DNA from: Rhizobium sp. NLR16a
GTDB taxonomy: Bacteria; Pseudomonadota; Alphaproteobacteria; Rhizobiales; Rhizobiaceae
NCBI RefSeq assembly: GCF_017948245.1
Contig: NZ_CP072865.1
Location: forward strand, 2,443,501-2,507,500
DNA length: 64,000 bases
Direction of reading: 5' to 3'
The notes beneath the pieces were generated by a model. That model was not told where the DNA came from. It worked only from the letters and a program-made list of their open reading frames with translations, and did no database searches. Position 1 is the first letter of the stretch. Every line of letters starts with the position of its first letter. A program made the position numbers and the translations under genes. Of the stretch, positions 16,200 through 26,363 are shown piece by piece.

Positions 16200-18083
16200 A
16201 TGATCACGATTACCGACATTTCCGCCCGCATCGCCGGACGTCTGCTTCTCGACAATGCCAGCGTTTCGTTGCCTTCGGGCACGAAGGCGGGGCTGGTCGG
16301 GCGCAATGGCGCCGGCAAATCCACGCTGTTTCGCGTCATCACCGGCGATCTCGGCTCGGAGACCGGGGCGGTGTCGATCCCGAAGGCGGCGCGTATCGGT
16401 CAGGTGGCCCAGGAAGCGCCGGGAACCGAGGATTCCTTGATCGAGATCGTGCTTGCGGCCGATAAGGAACGGGCGGCCCTGCTTGCCGAAGCTGAAACGG
16501 CAAGCGACCCGCATCGCATCGCTGAAATCCAGATGCGCCTCGTCGATATCGATGCGCATTCGGCCGAAGCGCGGGCTGCGAGCATCCTTGCCGGTCTCGG
16601 CTTTGACCAGGCGGCGCAAGCCCGCCCCGCCTCCTCCTTCTCCGGTGGGTGGCGCATGCGCGTAGCGCTCGCCGCCGTACTGTTTGCCGAGCCGGACCTG
16701 CTTCTGCTCGACGAGCCGACAAACTACCTCGATCTCGAAGGCACGATGTGGCTGGAGGACTATATCCGCCGTTATCCGCATACGGTCATCATCATCAGCC
16801 ACGACCGCGATCTCCTGAACAATGCGGTCAACTCCATCGTTCATCTCGATCAGAAAAAACTCACCTTCTACCGCGGCAACTACGACCAGTTCGAGCGGCA
16901 GAAGGCTGAGGCCGACGAGCTGCAGACGAAGGCAAAGGCAAAAAACGAGGCGGCGCGCAAACATCTGCAGAGCTTCATCGATCGCTTCAAGGCCAAGGCT
17001 TCCAAGGCGCGGCAGGCACAGTCGCGCGTCAAGGCGCTCGAGCGCATGGGAACGGTCGCCGCCGTGATCGAGGACCATGTGCAGCCGATAACCTTCCCCG
17101 AGCCGGAGAAGCAGCCCGCCTCGCCGATCGTCGCAATCCAGGGCGGCGCCGTCGGCTACGAACCCGGCAAGCCGATCCTGAAGAACCTCAACCTGCGCAT
17201 CGACAACGACGATCGCATCGCCCTGCTCGGCTCGAATGGCAACGGCAAGTCGACCTTCGCCAAGTTCATCTCAGGGCGATTGTCGCCGGAGAGTGGCGAA
17301 GTAAAGGTTGCGCCGAGCCTGAAGATCGGTTTTTTCGCCCAGCATCAGCTCGACGACCTGATCCCCGAGCAGTCGGCGGTAGAACATGTGCGCCGGCTGA
17401 TGCCGGCCGAACCGGAGGCCAAGGTGCGCGCCCGCGTTGCGCAGATGGGGCTGGCGACCGAAAAGATGGCTACCGCCGCCAAAGACCTTTCCGGCGGCGA
17501 GAAGGCACGTCTGCTGATGGGGCTTGCCGCCTTCCATGCGCCGAACCTGCTCATTCTCGACGAGCCGACCAACCATCTCGACATCGACAGCCGCCGTGCC
17601 CTCATCGAGGCGCTGAACGATTATGACGGTGCAGTCATCCTGATTTCGCACGACCGCCACCTGATCGAGGCAACCGTCGACCGGCTGTGGCTGGTCAACG
17701 GCGGCACTGTCACCACCTTCGAAGGCGACATGGACGAATACCGCGACCTCATCGTTAGTTCCGGTAAGAAAAAAGAAGAGAGGCCGCAGACCAGCGACGA
17801 TACGACCTCGAAGGCCGACCAGCGCAAGCTCAATGCCGAAAGGCGCGCCTCGCTGACGCCGCTGAAGAAAAAGATCAACGAAATCGAATCCTTGACGGCG
17901 AAGCTGGAGAAACAGATTCAGGCTCTTGATGCGGAGCTTGCGGATCCTGTTCTCTATGAGAAGACGCCTGCCAAAGCCGCGGAAAAGGCAAAACAGCGTG
18001 GCGAGGCAGCGGCAAAACTGACTGCTGCCGAGGAAGAGTGGCTGATGCTGTCAACCGAATATGAAGAGGCAATGGGAGGCTAG
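16200..18083 (+). CDS. ABC-F family ATPase (YheS/Uup-like)
   Basis: A 627-residue ABC-F protein with two ATPase domains and no membrane segment; such proteins act on ribosomes or in DNA/RNA-related roles. Walker A motifs are GRNGAGKST and GSNGNGKST, signatures SGGWRMR and SGGEKARL, and Walker B LLLLDEPTNYLD and LLILDEPTNHLD. The linker between them (about 240-300) is Lys/Arg/Ala-rich and helical, and the C-terminus from about 520 is a charged coiled-coil like that of Uup/YheS. The ATG at 16200 is preferred; a TTG at 16164 would add 12 residues resembling the repeat region. It is not part of an importer. Confidence 0.88.
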   Translation: MITITDISARIAGRLLLDNASVSLPSGTKAGLVGRNGAGKSTLFRVITGDLGSETGAVSIPKAARIGQVAQEAPGTEDSLIEIVLAADKERAALLAEAETASDPHRIAEIQMRLVDIDAHSAEARAASILAGLGFDQAAQARPASSFSGGWRMRVALAAVLFAEPDLLLLDEPTNYLDLEGTMWLEDYIRRYPHTVIIISHDRDLLNNAVNSIVHLDQKKLTFYRGNYDQFERQKAEADELQTKAKAKNEAARKHLQSFIDRFKAKASKARQAQSRVKALERMGTVAAVIEDHVQPITFPEPEKQPASPIVAIQGGAVGYEPGKPILKNLNLRIDNDDRIALLGSNGNGKSTFAKFISGRLSPESGEVKVAPSLKIGFFAQHQLDDLIPEQSAVEHVRRLMPAEPEAKVRARVAQMGLATEKMATAAKDLSGGEKARLLMGLAAFHAPNLLILDEPTNHLDIDSRRALIEALNDYDGAVILISHDRHLIEATVDRLWLVNGGTVTTFEGDMDEYRDLIVSSGKKKEERPQTSDDTTSKADQRKLNAERRASLTPLKKKINEIESLTAKLEKQIQALDAELADPVLYEKTPAKAAEKAKQRGEAAAKLTAAEEEWLMLSTEYEEAMGG

Positions 18084-18208
18084 CCACAGTCTTTTGGGAA
18101 ACGCGGCGGAGCGCGGCGTCACCACAATTTCTGCCGATCTCAACCGATCGTTAACCATAATTCGAAAGGTTGTCTCAACATTCATTACTGATTTGTTGAG
18201 CCCTTTCC

Positions 18209-19057
18209 ATGCATCGATTTTTCGTTCTTTCCTGCATCGCCCTTGCGGCCGCCCTCTCCGCCTGCAGCACGACCAGACAAGCCCCCGACACCTCGATCAA
18301 AACCGCCTCGGTGATTGCGCCGGAGGGACGGACGTTTTCCGGCAAGCGCTCCGAGGATGATGAAGCGCCGCGCATGACCGGTTGGCACCATCTGGCCGGG
18401 CGGACGCTGGAGGTTTCCTCGCTTGCCGATCTCAAGCTGCAGGACAAGGAAGTGATCCTGAGCTTCGACGATGGCCCGATCCTCGGCCGGACGAACAAGG
18501 TGCTGGCGATCCTCGACCAGTTCGGCGTCAAGGGTGCCTTCATGATGGTCGGCGAGATGGCCGAGATGTATCCCGCGCTGGCGCGCAAGGTGGCGATGGA
18601 CGGCAATGCGATCGGCAGTCACACCTATGACCACGCCAACCTGAGTTCGCTCGATTTCGACGCGGCGATGGCCGAGGTGATCAAGGGCGAATTGGCGGTG
18701 ACCAAGGCGACGGGAACCGACGTCGCCTTCTTCCGCTTCCCCTATCTTGCCGAAAGCCACAGACTGCGTGCCGCGATCGCCATGCGCGATATGGTGGTCA
18801 TGGATGTCGATATCGACAGCAAGGACTATTTCGCCACAACGCCGCTCTCCGTGACTCAGCGGACGATGGCCCTGCTGCACAAGCGCGGCCGCGGCATCAT
18901 CCTGATGCACGACATCCATAAACGTACGGTAACCATGCTGCCGACTCTGCTTTCGGATCTCGAAGCCGAGGGCTACAATGTCGTGACGCTGAAATTCAAG
19001 AAGCCGGAGGCGCCAAGCAACCTCGTCGCCTCGGCCGATCTGGTGATGACCCGCTAA
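18209..19057 (+). CDS. Polysaccharide deacetylase lipoprotein (NodB-homology domain)
   Basis: A 282-residue NodB-type deacetylase. The N-terminus MHRFFVLSCIALAAALSAC is a lipoprotein signal with Cys19. The NodB domain follows: motif 1 SFDDGP (catalytic base and metal Asp), motif 2 SHTYDH (metal His pair), motif 3 RFPY, and a C-terminal LMHD with the catalytic His. It probably deacetylates an envelope or extracellular glycan such as peptidoglycan; substrate not determined by sequence. The length and motifs are complete, so it should be active. Confidence 0.87.
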   Translation: MHRFFVLSCIALAAALSACSTTRQAPDTSIKTASVIAPEGRTFSGKRSEDDEAPRMTGWHHLAGRTLEVSSLADLKLQDKEVILSFDDGPILGRTNKVLAILDQFGVKGAFMMVGEMAEMYPALARKVAMDGNAIGSHTYDHANLSSLDFDAAMAEVIKGELAVTKATGTDVAFFRFPYLAESHRLRAAIAMRDMVVMDVDIDSKDYFATTPLSVTQRTMALLHKRGRGIILMHDIHKRTVTMLPTLLSDLEAEGYNVVTLKFKKPEAPSNLVASADLVMTR

Positions 19058-19124
19058 GGCGGCTTGCCAAGCCGGGACCGGCTGCCTAGATCTGGGCGAC
19101 GTCAATGCACGCGGCAGGTCAGCT

Positions 19125-21164
19125 ATGAACCTTCACCTCGAAACGGACGATGATTCGCGCACCCGCCAATTCATCACCGAACACAATGCGCTCTCCGACA
19201 CGGTATTGAGAACGCCGCAATTTGCCGAAGATCGTGAGGCGATCAAGGCGCTGATCGAGCGGCAGGACAGGCTGATCGTGCCGATGCGCCGCGGCGGTTG
19301 GCTGTTCGATTTCCGGCAGAGCAAGGACAATCCGCTCGGGGTCTGGCTGCGCCTGGCAGCCGGCCAGCAGCCGTTGCCGGAGGCCGATTGGGAGCCAGTC
19401 TTCGATCTCGACGCCTTCTGTCTGGACGAAGGCAGGCGCTGGAGCTGGCGCGGCGCTGTCACCTGCCCGTGGGAGCCGACGCGCGTTCTGCTGATGCTTT
19501 CGGACGGCGGCTCAGACCTCATCCGCCTGCTCGAATTCGACGCCGAGGGCAAACAGATCGTGAAGGGCGGTTTCGACACGCCCGCCGCGCGGTCGCATGC
19601 CACCTGGCTGAGCCGCGATGAGATCTGTTATTTCGGCTCGATCGACCGATTTTCGGCCACCCGCTCGGGATGGCCGCGCGTCGGGCGGCGGTTGAAGCGC
19701 GGGCAGCGGCCGGAAGATGCCGCCATCATGTTCGAAGCCGCCGATGAGGATGTGTATGGCTTCAATCTCGTTATCGACCCTGCCCTATTTGGCGCTTCGG
19801 CGAATGCCGGGCTGATCGACATTTTCGTCACCAGCCACGAAATCGGCGTGGCCAGCGCTTTCCTCATTGCCGATGATGGCGGGCAACGGCGCATCGATCT
19901 GCCCAAGGAGGCAGATTTTCAGTTCAATCATAATCATTGCCTCTGGCGGGCAAAGACCGATGAGCGCGTTGCGACCGGCAGCCTCGTGCTGCAATCCTTC
20001 GATCCCGCCTCACGGGCGCTGCTCGGGCCGGAACGGATCCTGTTTCAGCCTGGCGAGGGCCAGTCTATTTCGCAGATGATGCTGATGCGCGAATGGTGCG
20101 TGTTCATCGTTTCCGACCGGCTGCGCCCGCGTCTTCTGGTGCTCGACCTGACAAAGCCCGATGCCGAACAGCGGGAAATCGTGCTGCCGGCGGAGATGCA
20201 GACGGCTTATGTCAGGCCGCTCCATGCGGATCTGCATCTTGGCGACGACACACTCCACATCGTCGGCCAGGGTTTCCTGCAGCCGCCGACCTGCTACCGC
20301 CTCGAACTCTCCGATCGCAGCAGAGAGCCGGAGCCGATCTTCATCGCGGCAGCGCCGAGCTATTTCGATGCGACCGATATGTCGTCGGAACTGCTGGAGG
20401 CTGTGTCCGAGGACGGAACCAGGGTCGTCTACCAACTGGTGCTGCCGCGACAGTGGACCAAGGGAGCGCTGCCGGTGCTGATCTACGGTTATGGTGGCTT
20501 CGATGTCTCGCTATCGCCGAATTACTCCGGTGTAATCGGCCGCTGGCTGGAGCAAGGCGGCGCCTATGTGCAGGCCTATATCCGCGGCGGCGGTGAATTT
20601 GGCCCTGACTGGTATCGCAGCGCCAAGCGGCAGGGGCGAGACCGGGCCTTTGCCGATTTCGTCGCCATCGCCCGCGATCTCGTCGCTCGCGGCTACACCG
20701 TGCCATCGCGGATTGCCTGCCAGGGCGGCAGCAATGGCGGCCTGCTGACGGGTGTGATGCTGACGCGCTACCCGCACGATTTCGGCGCGGTCTGGTGCCA
20801 GGTGCCGGTGCTCGACATGACACGCTTCCACCTGTTCAGCGCCGGCCAGGCGTGGATGGACGAATATGGCGATCCGGAGACGCCAGCGGACCGGGAGTTC
20901 ATGCTCGGCTATTCGCCGCTTCACAATATCAGGCCGGCCGGCGAGGTCACTTATCCGCCGATCTATATTGAAAGCTCCAGCAATGACGATCGCGTGCATC
21001 CCTCGCACGCACGCCGTTTTGCCGCGAGGCTGGAGGAAGAAGGACATCAGCTGCTCTTCCACGAATTCGGCTTGGGCGGGCATGGCGGCGACGGCAGTTC
21101 CGAGGAGCGCGCCGCCCGCGCGGCGATGGGTTACAGCTTCCTTCGCGAGACCATCATGCAATAG
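19125..21164 (+). CDS. Prolyl oligopeptidase family serine peptidase (S9)
   Basis: A 679-residue S9 peptidase. The N-terminal two thirds form a seven-bladed propeller gate; the C-terminal alpha/beta-hydrolase domain carries GGSNGG with Ser536, an Asp in SSNDDRVHP and His in GGHGGDG. IYGYGGFDVSLSPNY marks the oxyanion region. It is cytoplasmic (no signal peptide) and closer to prolyl endopeptidase or oligopeptidase B than to acyl-peptide hydrolase by its length and SYYGYGG-like motif. The oligopeptide substrate preference is not clear. ATG at 19125 follows AGGTC. Confidence 0.85.
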   Translation: MNLHLETDDDSRTRQFITEHNALSDTVLRTPQFAEDREAIKALIERQDRLIVPMRRGGWLFDFRQSKDNPLGVWLRLAAGQQPLPEADWEPVFDLDAFCLDEGRRWSWRGAVTCPWEPTRVLLMLSDGGSDLIRLLEFDAEGKQIVKGGFDTPAARSHATWLSRDEICYFGSIDRFSATRSGWPRVGRRLKRGQRPEDAAIMFEAADEDVYGFNLVIDPALFGASANAGLIDIFVTSHEIGVASAFLIADDGGQRRIDLPKEADFQFNHNHCLWRAKTDERVATGSLVLQSFDPASRALLGPERILFQPGEGQSISQMMLMREWCVFIVSDRLRPRLLVLDLTKPDAEQREIVLPAEMQTAYVRPLHADLHLGDDTLHIVGQGFLQPPTCYRLELSDRSREPEPIFIAAAPSYFDATDMSSELLEAVSEDGTRVVYQLVLPRQWTKGALPVLIYGYGGFDVSLSPNYSGVIGRWLEQGGAYVQAYIRGGGEFGPDWYRSAKRQGRDRAFADFVAIARDLVARGYTVPSRIACQGGSNGGLLTGVMLTRYPHDFGAVWCQVPVLDMTRFHLFSAGQAWMDEYGDPETPADREFMLGYSPLHNIRPAGEVTYPPIYIESSSNDDRVHPSHARRFAARLEEEGHQLLFHEFGLGGHGGDGSSEERAARAAMGYSFLRETIMQ

Positions 21165-21252
21165 GTAGAGGAGCAGAGCTTGTCGGCGCTCTTCTTTCTG
21201 CTACAAGAGGCTTAATAAATCATACTTTTCATACAGACACGAGCGAAACACC

Positions 21253-22179
21253 ATGTCCCCTATCAATCTCGCCATCGTCGGCGTCGGCAAGATCGTCCGC
21301 GACCAGCACCTTCCTTCCATCGCCAAGAACCCGGATTTCAAGCTCGTCGCCACGGCAAGCCGTCACGGCACGGTCGAAGGCATCAACAGTTACATCACGA
21401 TCGACGCGATGCTCGACGCCGAGCCTTCGATCGATGCCGTTTCGCTCTGCATGCCGCCGCAGTACCGCTATGAAGCCGCCTATAAGGCGCTCGTTGCCGG
21501 CAAGCATGTCTTCCTTGAAAAGCCGCCGGGTGCAACACTGAGCGAAGTGGCCGACCTCGAGGCGCTGGCGAACAAGCAAGGGGCGTCGCTCTTTGCCAGC
21601 TGGCATTCACGTTATGCGCCGGCCGTCGAAGCCGCCAAAGCGTTTCTTGCCTCGACGACGATCAAAAGCGTGCATGTGATCTGGAAAGAGGATGTCCGCC
21701 ACTGGCATCCGAACCAGGACTGGATCTGGCAGGCCGGCGGCCTCGGCGTTTTCGATCCCGGCATCAATGCGCTGTCGATCGTCACCCATATCCTGCCGCG
21801 GCAGGTCTTCATCACCGGGGCTGTGCTCGAATTCCCGGAAAATCGTGATGCGCCGATCGCCGCCGACATTCACTTCCGCGATGCCGACGGCCTGCCGGTT
21901 CATGCCGAATTCGACTGGCGCCAGACCGGCAAGCAGAGCTGGGACATCGTCGCGGAAACGGCAGCCGGCCAAATGGTGCTCTCCGAGGGCGGCGCTAAGC
22001 TTTCCATCGACGGTAAGCTGACATTCGCCGAACCGGAACAGGAATATCCCTCGCTCTATCGCCGCTTCGCCGAAATCATCAAGGCGGGCAAATCGGATGT
22101 CGATCTCGCCCCCCTGCGCCACGTCGCCGACGCCTTCATGCTCGGCAAGCGGAAATTTGTTGACGCTTTCCACGACTGA
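21253..22179 (+). CDS. Gfo/Idh/MocA oxidoreductase, D-galactose/L-arabinose 1-dehydrogenase type
   Basis: A 308-residue dehydrogenase. The Rossmann motif is AIVGVGKIVRDQHLPSI, and the EKPPGAT segment with Lys is the NAD(P)-binding/catalytic signature of the Gfo/Idh/MocA family; the PPG variant and overall length match bacterial D-galactose 1-dehydrogenases and the Azospirillum-type L-arabinose 1-dehydrogenase. It would oxidise the sugar at C1 to the lactone. It is monocistronic, convergent with holC. No linked dehydratase or transporter is present, so substrate is inferred. Confidence 0.78.
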   Translation: MSPINLAIVGVGKIVRDQHLPSIAKNPDFKLVATASRHGTVEGINSYITIDAMLDAEPSIDAVSLCMPPQYRYEAAYKALVAGKHVFLEKPPGATLSEVADLEALANKQGASLFASWHSRYAPAVEAAKAFLASTTIKSVHVIWKEDVRHWHPNQDWIWQAGGLGVFDPGINALSIVTHILPRQVFITGAVLEFPENRDAPIAADIHFRDADGLPVHAEFDWRQTGKQSWDIVAETAAGQMVLSEGGAKLSIDGKLTFAEPEQEYPSLYRRFAEIIKAGKSDVDLAPLRHVADAFMLGKRKFVDAFHD

Positions 22180-22225
22180 GTGATTGGGCGGTCCTTGCCT
22201 GTCGGCTCCGACGGCAGGCACCCGC

Positions 22226-22675
22226 TCAGGCCTTCTTCTCCCACCGCCCTTCCGGTGTCTGCTGCCAATAGGTGAGGTTATGCCCCTCGCCTTTCAGTTT
22301 CTTCCATTGTGCGCGGGCAGCTTCCAGTTGCTCCTGGTCGTGGCCGTCGAACATGAAGACGACGCGCTCATAGGCATCGGCCGGCGGCGGCTCGGCGCCG
22401 TCGACAATGAAACGAACCGTCGCCGCATTGGCATTGTCCGACGTGACCGTCAAAAGCACCGGCTGGTTTTCGGCGAAATCAGCCGTGTCGATCCCATGCG
22501 GCAGGAAACTCTCCTCGCGAAACGTCCAAAGATGCGCATCGAGTGCATCGCGCCGCGCGGCCTCGCTCGTCTGGACGACGACGCGCCAGCCGCGCTCGAT
22601 GCTTTTGTCGAGGAGCGGCGGAAGCGCGTCTTCCAGCCTGGTTTCGGTCAGATGATAAAAGAGAATGTCGGTCAT
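22226..22675 (-). CDS. holC: HolC, DNA polymerase III subunit chi
   Basis: A 149-residue chi subunit, which links the clamp loader to SSB. The family's start [20 protein letters not shown], the [10 protein letters not shown] segment, the LTVTSDN strand and [21 protein letters not shown] helix are all recognisable. It overlaps the pepA stop by four bases and is translated after it, the usual order in alphaproteobacteria. It ends convergent with the sugar dehydrogenase gene. Confidence 0.93.
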   Translation of the reverse strand: MTDILFYHLTETRLEDALPPLLDKSIERGWRVVVQTSEAARRDALDAHLWTFREESFLPHGIDTADFAENQPVLLTVTSDNANAATVRFIVDGAEPPPADAYERVVFMFDGHDQEQLEAARAQWKKLKGEGHNLTYWQQTPEGRWEKKA

Positions 22676-24165
22676 CGGGATTCATGATGGGCGCGAACGA
22701 GCTCGTCGAGCAGGCGCACCCCGAAACCGGAACCCCAGGACTGGTTGATCTCATCCTGCGGCGAACCCATCGCCGTGCCGGCAATGTCGAGGTGCGCCCA
22801 GGGCGTGTCCTGCACGAAGCGTTTGAGGAAATGCGCCGCGGTGATCGAGCCGGCCTGACGGCCGCCGGTGTTCTTCATGTCGGCGAATTTGCTGTCGATC
22901 AGCTTGTCATAATCCTTGCCGAGCGGCATGCGCCAGAGTTTCTCGTTTGTGGAAAGGCCGGCCGCCGTCAGCTGGGCGGAAAGCTGGTCGTCATTGGAGA
23001 ACAGGCCGGCATGCACGTTGCCAAGCGCCACGACGATTGCGCCGGTCAAGGTGGCCAGATTGATCATGAACTGCGGCTTGAAGCGATCATTGCAATACCA
23101 GAGCGCATCGCAAAGGACGAGGCGGCCTTCGGCATCGGTGTTGATCACCTCGATTGTCTGGCCGGACATTGAGGTGACGATGTCGCCCGGACGCTGGGCG
23201 TTGCCATCGGGCATATTCTCGACCAGGCCGATGATGCCGACGGCGTTGACGGCCGCCTTGCGGGAAGCGAGCACGTGCATCAGGCCGGTCACGGCTGCGG
23301 CACCGCCCATATCGCCCTTCATGTCCTCCATGCCGGCGGCCGGCTTGATCGAAATGCCGCCGGTATCGAAGACGACGCCCTTGCCGACGAAGGCGACGGG
23401 ACGGTCCTTGCTCTTGCCACCCTTCCACTGCATGACCGCCAGACGCGGCGGGCGCACGGAGCCCTGAGCGACGCCGAGCAGCGCGCCCATGCCGAGACGG
23501 CGCATTTCCTTCTCGGTCAGGATTTCCACCTCGACGCCGAGCTTTTCCAGCTCCTTCGCCCTGGCGGCGAATTCGACAGGTCCAAGCGCGTTCGGCGGTT
23601 CATTGACAAGGTCACGGGCGAGATTGACGCCGCCGGCGATCGCTTCGGAATCGGAAAACGCCTTTTTGGCGCCGGCCGCATCGGTGGTGATGATCGTCAC
23701 CCTGACCGATTTTGCCGGCTTCTCCTCGTCGTCGTTCTTCTTTGTCTTGTAGGCATCGAAGCTATAGGCGCGCAGCAGCATGCCAAGCGCGAAATCGGCG
23801 GCGGCGCGTGCGTTCGTCTCAAGGCCGGGCACGTCGATGAAGATGGCGGCCTTGTCAGTATTCTTGATTTTCGATGCCGCAGCACCGCCGGCCTTCAGCC
23901 AGTCATGGGCGGCGAGTTCGCCGGCCTTGCCAAGCCCGATGACGACGATGCGATCGACGGGTGCGCCTTCCGGGGCGACAATATCGAGCGCAGCCGTGGA
24001 TTTCGCGGAGAATCGGGCGATCTTCGCAGCCTTGGCGATCACGCCTGCCGGATCAGCCGTTTCGGCGCCTGCGGCGCTGCCGGCCTCGGCAGTCTTCAAC
24101 AGGATCGCCAGCCCGCCATTGAGCTTTGCCGACTTCGAGAATGAAATTTCGAACTTTACTGACAT
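22672..24165 (-). CDS. pepA: PepA, leucyl aminopeptidase (M17)
   Basis: A 497-residue M17 leucyl aminopeptidase. The C-terminal catalytic domain carries [18 protein letters not shown] (Lys and metal Asp), GDMGGAAAV, and [14 protein letters not shown] with metal-binding Asp and Glu. Length matches the family. It is transcribed away from the PAP2 gene, and holC follows with a four-base overlap. In E. coli PepA also binds DNA (XerCD sites); whether this one does is unknown. Confidence 0.96.
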   Translation of the reverse strand: MSVKFEISFSKSAKLNGGLAILLKTAEAGSAAGAETADPAGVIAKAAKIARFSAKSTAALDIVAPEGAPVDRIVVIGLGKAGELAAHDWLKAGGAAASKIKNTDKAAIFIDVPGLETNARAAADFALGMLLRAYSFDAYKTKKNDDEEKPAKSVRVTIITTDAAGAKKAFSDSEAIAGGVNLARDLVNEPPNALGPVEFAARAKELEKLGVEVEILTEKEMRRLGMGALLGVAQGSVRPPRLAVMQWKGGKSKDRPVAFVGKGVVFDTGGISIKPAAGMEDMKGDMGGAAAVTGLMHVLASRKAAVNAVGIIGLVENMPDGNAQRPGDIVTSMSGQTIEVINTDAEGRLVLCDALWYCNDRFKPQFMINLATLTGAIVVALGNVHAGLFSNDDQLSAQLTAAGLSTNEKLWRMPLGKDYDKLIDSKFADMKNTGGRQAGSITAAHFLKRFVQDTPWAHLDIAGTAMGSPQDEINQSWGSGFGVRLLDELVRAHHESR

Positions 24166-24278
24166 GTCTTCTCCGCTGGGATTCTTGAAATCCGTCCCAG
24201 GCGGATAATTTCGCGTTTGGCGGGTCTGTCAATGGCTCGCGACTATTGTTATGGTCGCCCGCGGCTGTCCAGGCCCTC

Positions 24279-25082
24279 ATGTTTTCGTCAGTTTTGCAGA
24301 TATTCGCGTTGACAGTTTTTTCGAAAAATCGATGGCGGAGACCGGTGATCCGCCTGCCGAAAACGACTTTCGGTGCATTCCTGCTTCTGTTCTGGGCGTG
24401 GTGGGCGCTGCTTGCCATCTTTCGCGCCTTCCCTGGAATAGACATTTATTTTTCCCAGCTTTTTTTCGTGGGCGCAGATTGTGACGCGACTGCCGCTGCC
24501 GGGAGTATCTGCGGCGGCTTTCCTTATCGCGACTCGGGGAATTTCGACCTGCTGCGAACCATCTTCTTCCGCCTGCCCTACGTCGTGGCGATCGTCATGG
24601 CGTGGAAATTGATCGAATGTTACCAGCAGCACGGCGCGACCTTCAACGCCGAGCGGGCGCGCAAGCTCAAAGTCGCACTCGGAACGATGCTGATCGGGCC
24701 GGTGCTGCTCGTCAATGTTATCCTGAAGGAACATTGGGGTCGGCCGCGGCCGGTGCAGACGGATATTTTCGGCGGGAGCCTGCATTTTGTCGAGGCAGGC
24801 TCGCTTGCCGGCAAATGCGTGTCGAACTGCTCCTTCGTCTCCGGCGAGGCGGCGAGCGCTGGATGGCTGTTCTGCCTTCTGCTCTTCGTGCCGAAATCGA
24901 TGCGTTATGCGCTGGTTCCGCCCGTCGCCGCGATCTCGATCCTGACGCCAGCCTTGCGGCTATCCTTCGGCGCGCATTATCTTTCCGACGTGACGCTCGG
25001 ATGGCTCTCCTCGCTTGTCGTCTTCGCGGCGCTGCTGGCGTTAACTGAGTCGCAACAGGACCAAAAAAATTCTGAAATTTGA
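24279..25082 (+). CDS. PAP2-family lipid phosphatase
   Basis: A 267-residue membrane phosphatase from the ATG at 24279 (a TTG at 24246 would add 11 residues). It has several hydrophobic helices and the tripartite phosphatase signature: K-x6-RP as KEHWGRPRP, a middle SGEAAS where SGH is usual, and R-x5-H-x3-D as RLSFGAHYLSD. The family includes rhizobial lipid A 1- and 4'-phosphatases (LpxE, LpxF), PgpB and undecaprenyl-diphosphate phosphatases; the lipid substrate cannot be decided. The Glu in place of the middle His is notable. It is divergent from pepA and upstream of lptF. Confidence 0.75.
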   Translation: MFSSVLQIFALTVFSKNRWRRPVIRLPKTTFGAFLLLFWAWWALLAIFRAFPGIDIYFSQLFFVGADCDATAAAGSICGGFPYRDSGNFDLLRTIFFRLPYVVAIVMAWKLIECYQQHGATFNAERARKLKVALGTMLIGPVLLVNVILKEHWGRPRPVQTDIFGGSLHFVEAGSLAGKCVSNCSFVSGEAASAGWLFCLLLFVPKSMRYALVPPVAAISILTPALRLSFGAHYLSDVTLGWLSSLVVFAALLALTESQQDQKNSEI

Positions 25083-25181
25083 ATGAATTTTTGACACCTG
25101 CTTGTCGCAAAAGCGCGACAAAGAGCGTAGAGGGATTCTCCTGCAAGCCGTTTGGGCGTGCAGGTGCTTTCAAGGGCCGGC

Positions 25182-26363
25182 ATGAAACTACTCGAGACAT
25201 ACATATTGCGGCGCGTCGGCCAGATGTTTCTCGTGGCGCTCCTGCCCGTGCTGGCGATCATCTGGACGACACAGGTTTTGCAGCGCATTAACCTCGTCAC
25301 CGACAGCGGCCAGTCGATCGGCTCGTTCGCCAAGCTCGCGACGATGATCCTGCCGTCGATCATTCCCGTGGTGCTGCCCTTCGCCCTCGTCATCGCCATC
25401 ACCCAGACGCTGACGACGATGAACAACGATTCCGAGCTAACCGTCATCGACGCAGCCGGCGCACGGCGCAGCATTCTGGTCCGGCCGATCCTGCTGCTTG
25501 CCGCCATCATCAGCGTCTTTTCCTTCTTCGTCGACAATATCGTCGAGCCACGGGCAAAGACCGTGGCGCGTCAGATGATCGCCGAAACCTACGCCGATCT
25601 CCTCTCCTCGGTCATCGAGGAAAAGACCTTCCGCAAGCTCGACGAGGGTCTCTATGTGCAGATCTCGCAGCGCCTGGCCGGGCGCATGCTGAAGGGCCTG
25701 TTCGTCGCCGACGAGCGGGACCCGGCCTACGAGCTCATCTATTACGCCAAGGAAGGCGCTGTCGACGATACCGGCACGACGCTGATCATGCACGACGGCG
25801 AGGTGCATCGCAAAACGCCCGACGGCAACGTCTCGGTCATCAATTTCGATTCCTATTCTTTCGACCTCTCCGACATGACGGAGAGCCGCGGGCAGGCGAC
25901 GCTGAAAGCCAGCGACCGTGACCTGTGGTTCCTGTTCAATCCGGATCCGAACGACAAGGACTATACGATCCGCCCGCAGAGCTACCGCGCCGAACTGCAT
26001 CGACGGCTGACGGACTGGATCCTGCCCGTCGTCTTTGCATTGTTCTCACTGGCGATCGCCGGCGATGCGCGCTCGCACCGGGAAGCGCGGCTGCATCCAA
26101 TGGTGAGCGCGCTCGGCTATGCTTTTGCGCTACGATGGGCTGCCTTCTACGCCGCGAACCAAATCGACACCGATCCGGAATATATCGCAGTTCTCTACGC
26201 CATTCCGATCGTCAGCAGCCTCGTCTCGATCATCTTCCTCGGCCTACACAAGCGGCTGGTCATGCCTTCGTTCGTCTGGGACCGGATATCGGCTTCCTGG
26301 AGACGGATGCAAGAAAGACTGCTTACCGCGACCAGCAGGTCCGGCGGGGGCACGGCCCAATGA
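25182..26363 (+). CDS. lptF: LptF, LPS export permease
   Basis: A 393-residue inner membrane permease of the LptFG family, which with LptB and LptG extracts LPS from the inner membrane. The start METYILRR-like N-terminus (KLLETYILRRVGQMF), three N-terminal helices, a large periplasmic beta-jellyroll-type segment (about 100-270), and three C-terminal helices are visible. The ATG at 25182 is chosen over a TTG at 25152, since the sequence from 25182 starts with the conserved motif. It overlaps lptG by four bases (26360-26363). Confidence 0.92.
   Translation: MKLLETYILRRVGQMFLVALLPVLAIIWTTQVLQRINLVTDSGQSIGSFAKLATMILPSIIPVVLPFALVIAITQTLTTMNNDSELTVIDAAGARRSILVRPILLLAAIISVFSFFVDNIVEPRAKTVARQMIAETYADLLSSVIEEKTFRKLDEGLYVQISQRLAGRMLKGLFVADERDPAYELIYYAKEGAVDDTGTTLIMHDGEVHRKTPDGNVSVINFDSYSFDLSDMTESRGQATLKASDRDLWFLFNPDPNDKDYTIRPQSYRAELHRRLTDWILPVVFALFSLAIAGDARSHREARLHPMVSALGYAFALRWAAFYAANQIDTDPEYIAVLYAIPIVSSLVSIIFLGLHKRLVMPSFVWDRISASWRRMQERLLTATSRSGGGTAQ

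Noticed and set aside
22196..22220. GC-rich hairpin between the sugar dehydrogenase and holC.
   Set aside because: The stem is imperfect and no T-run follows on either strand, so it is not called a terminator.
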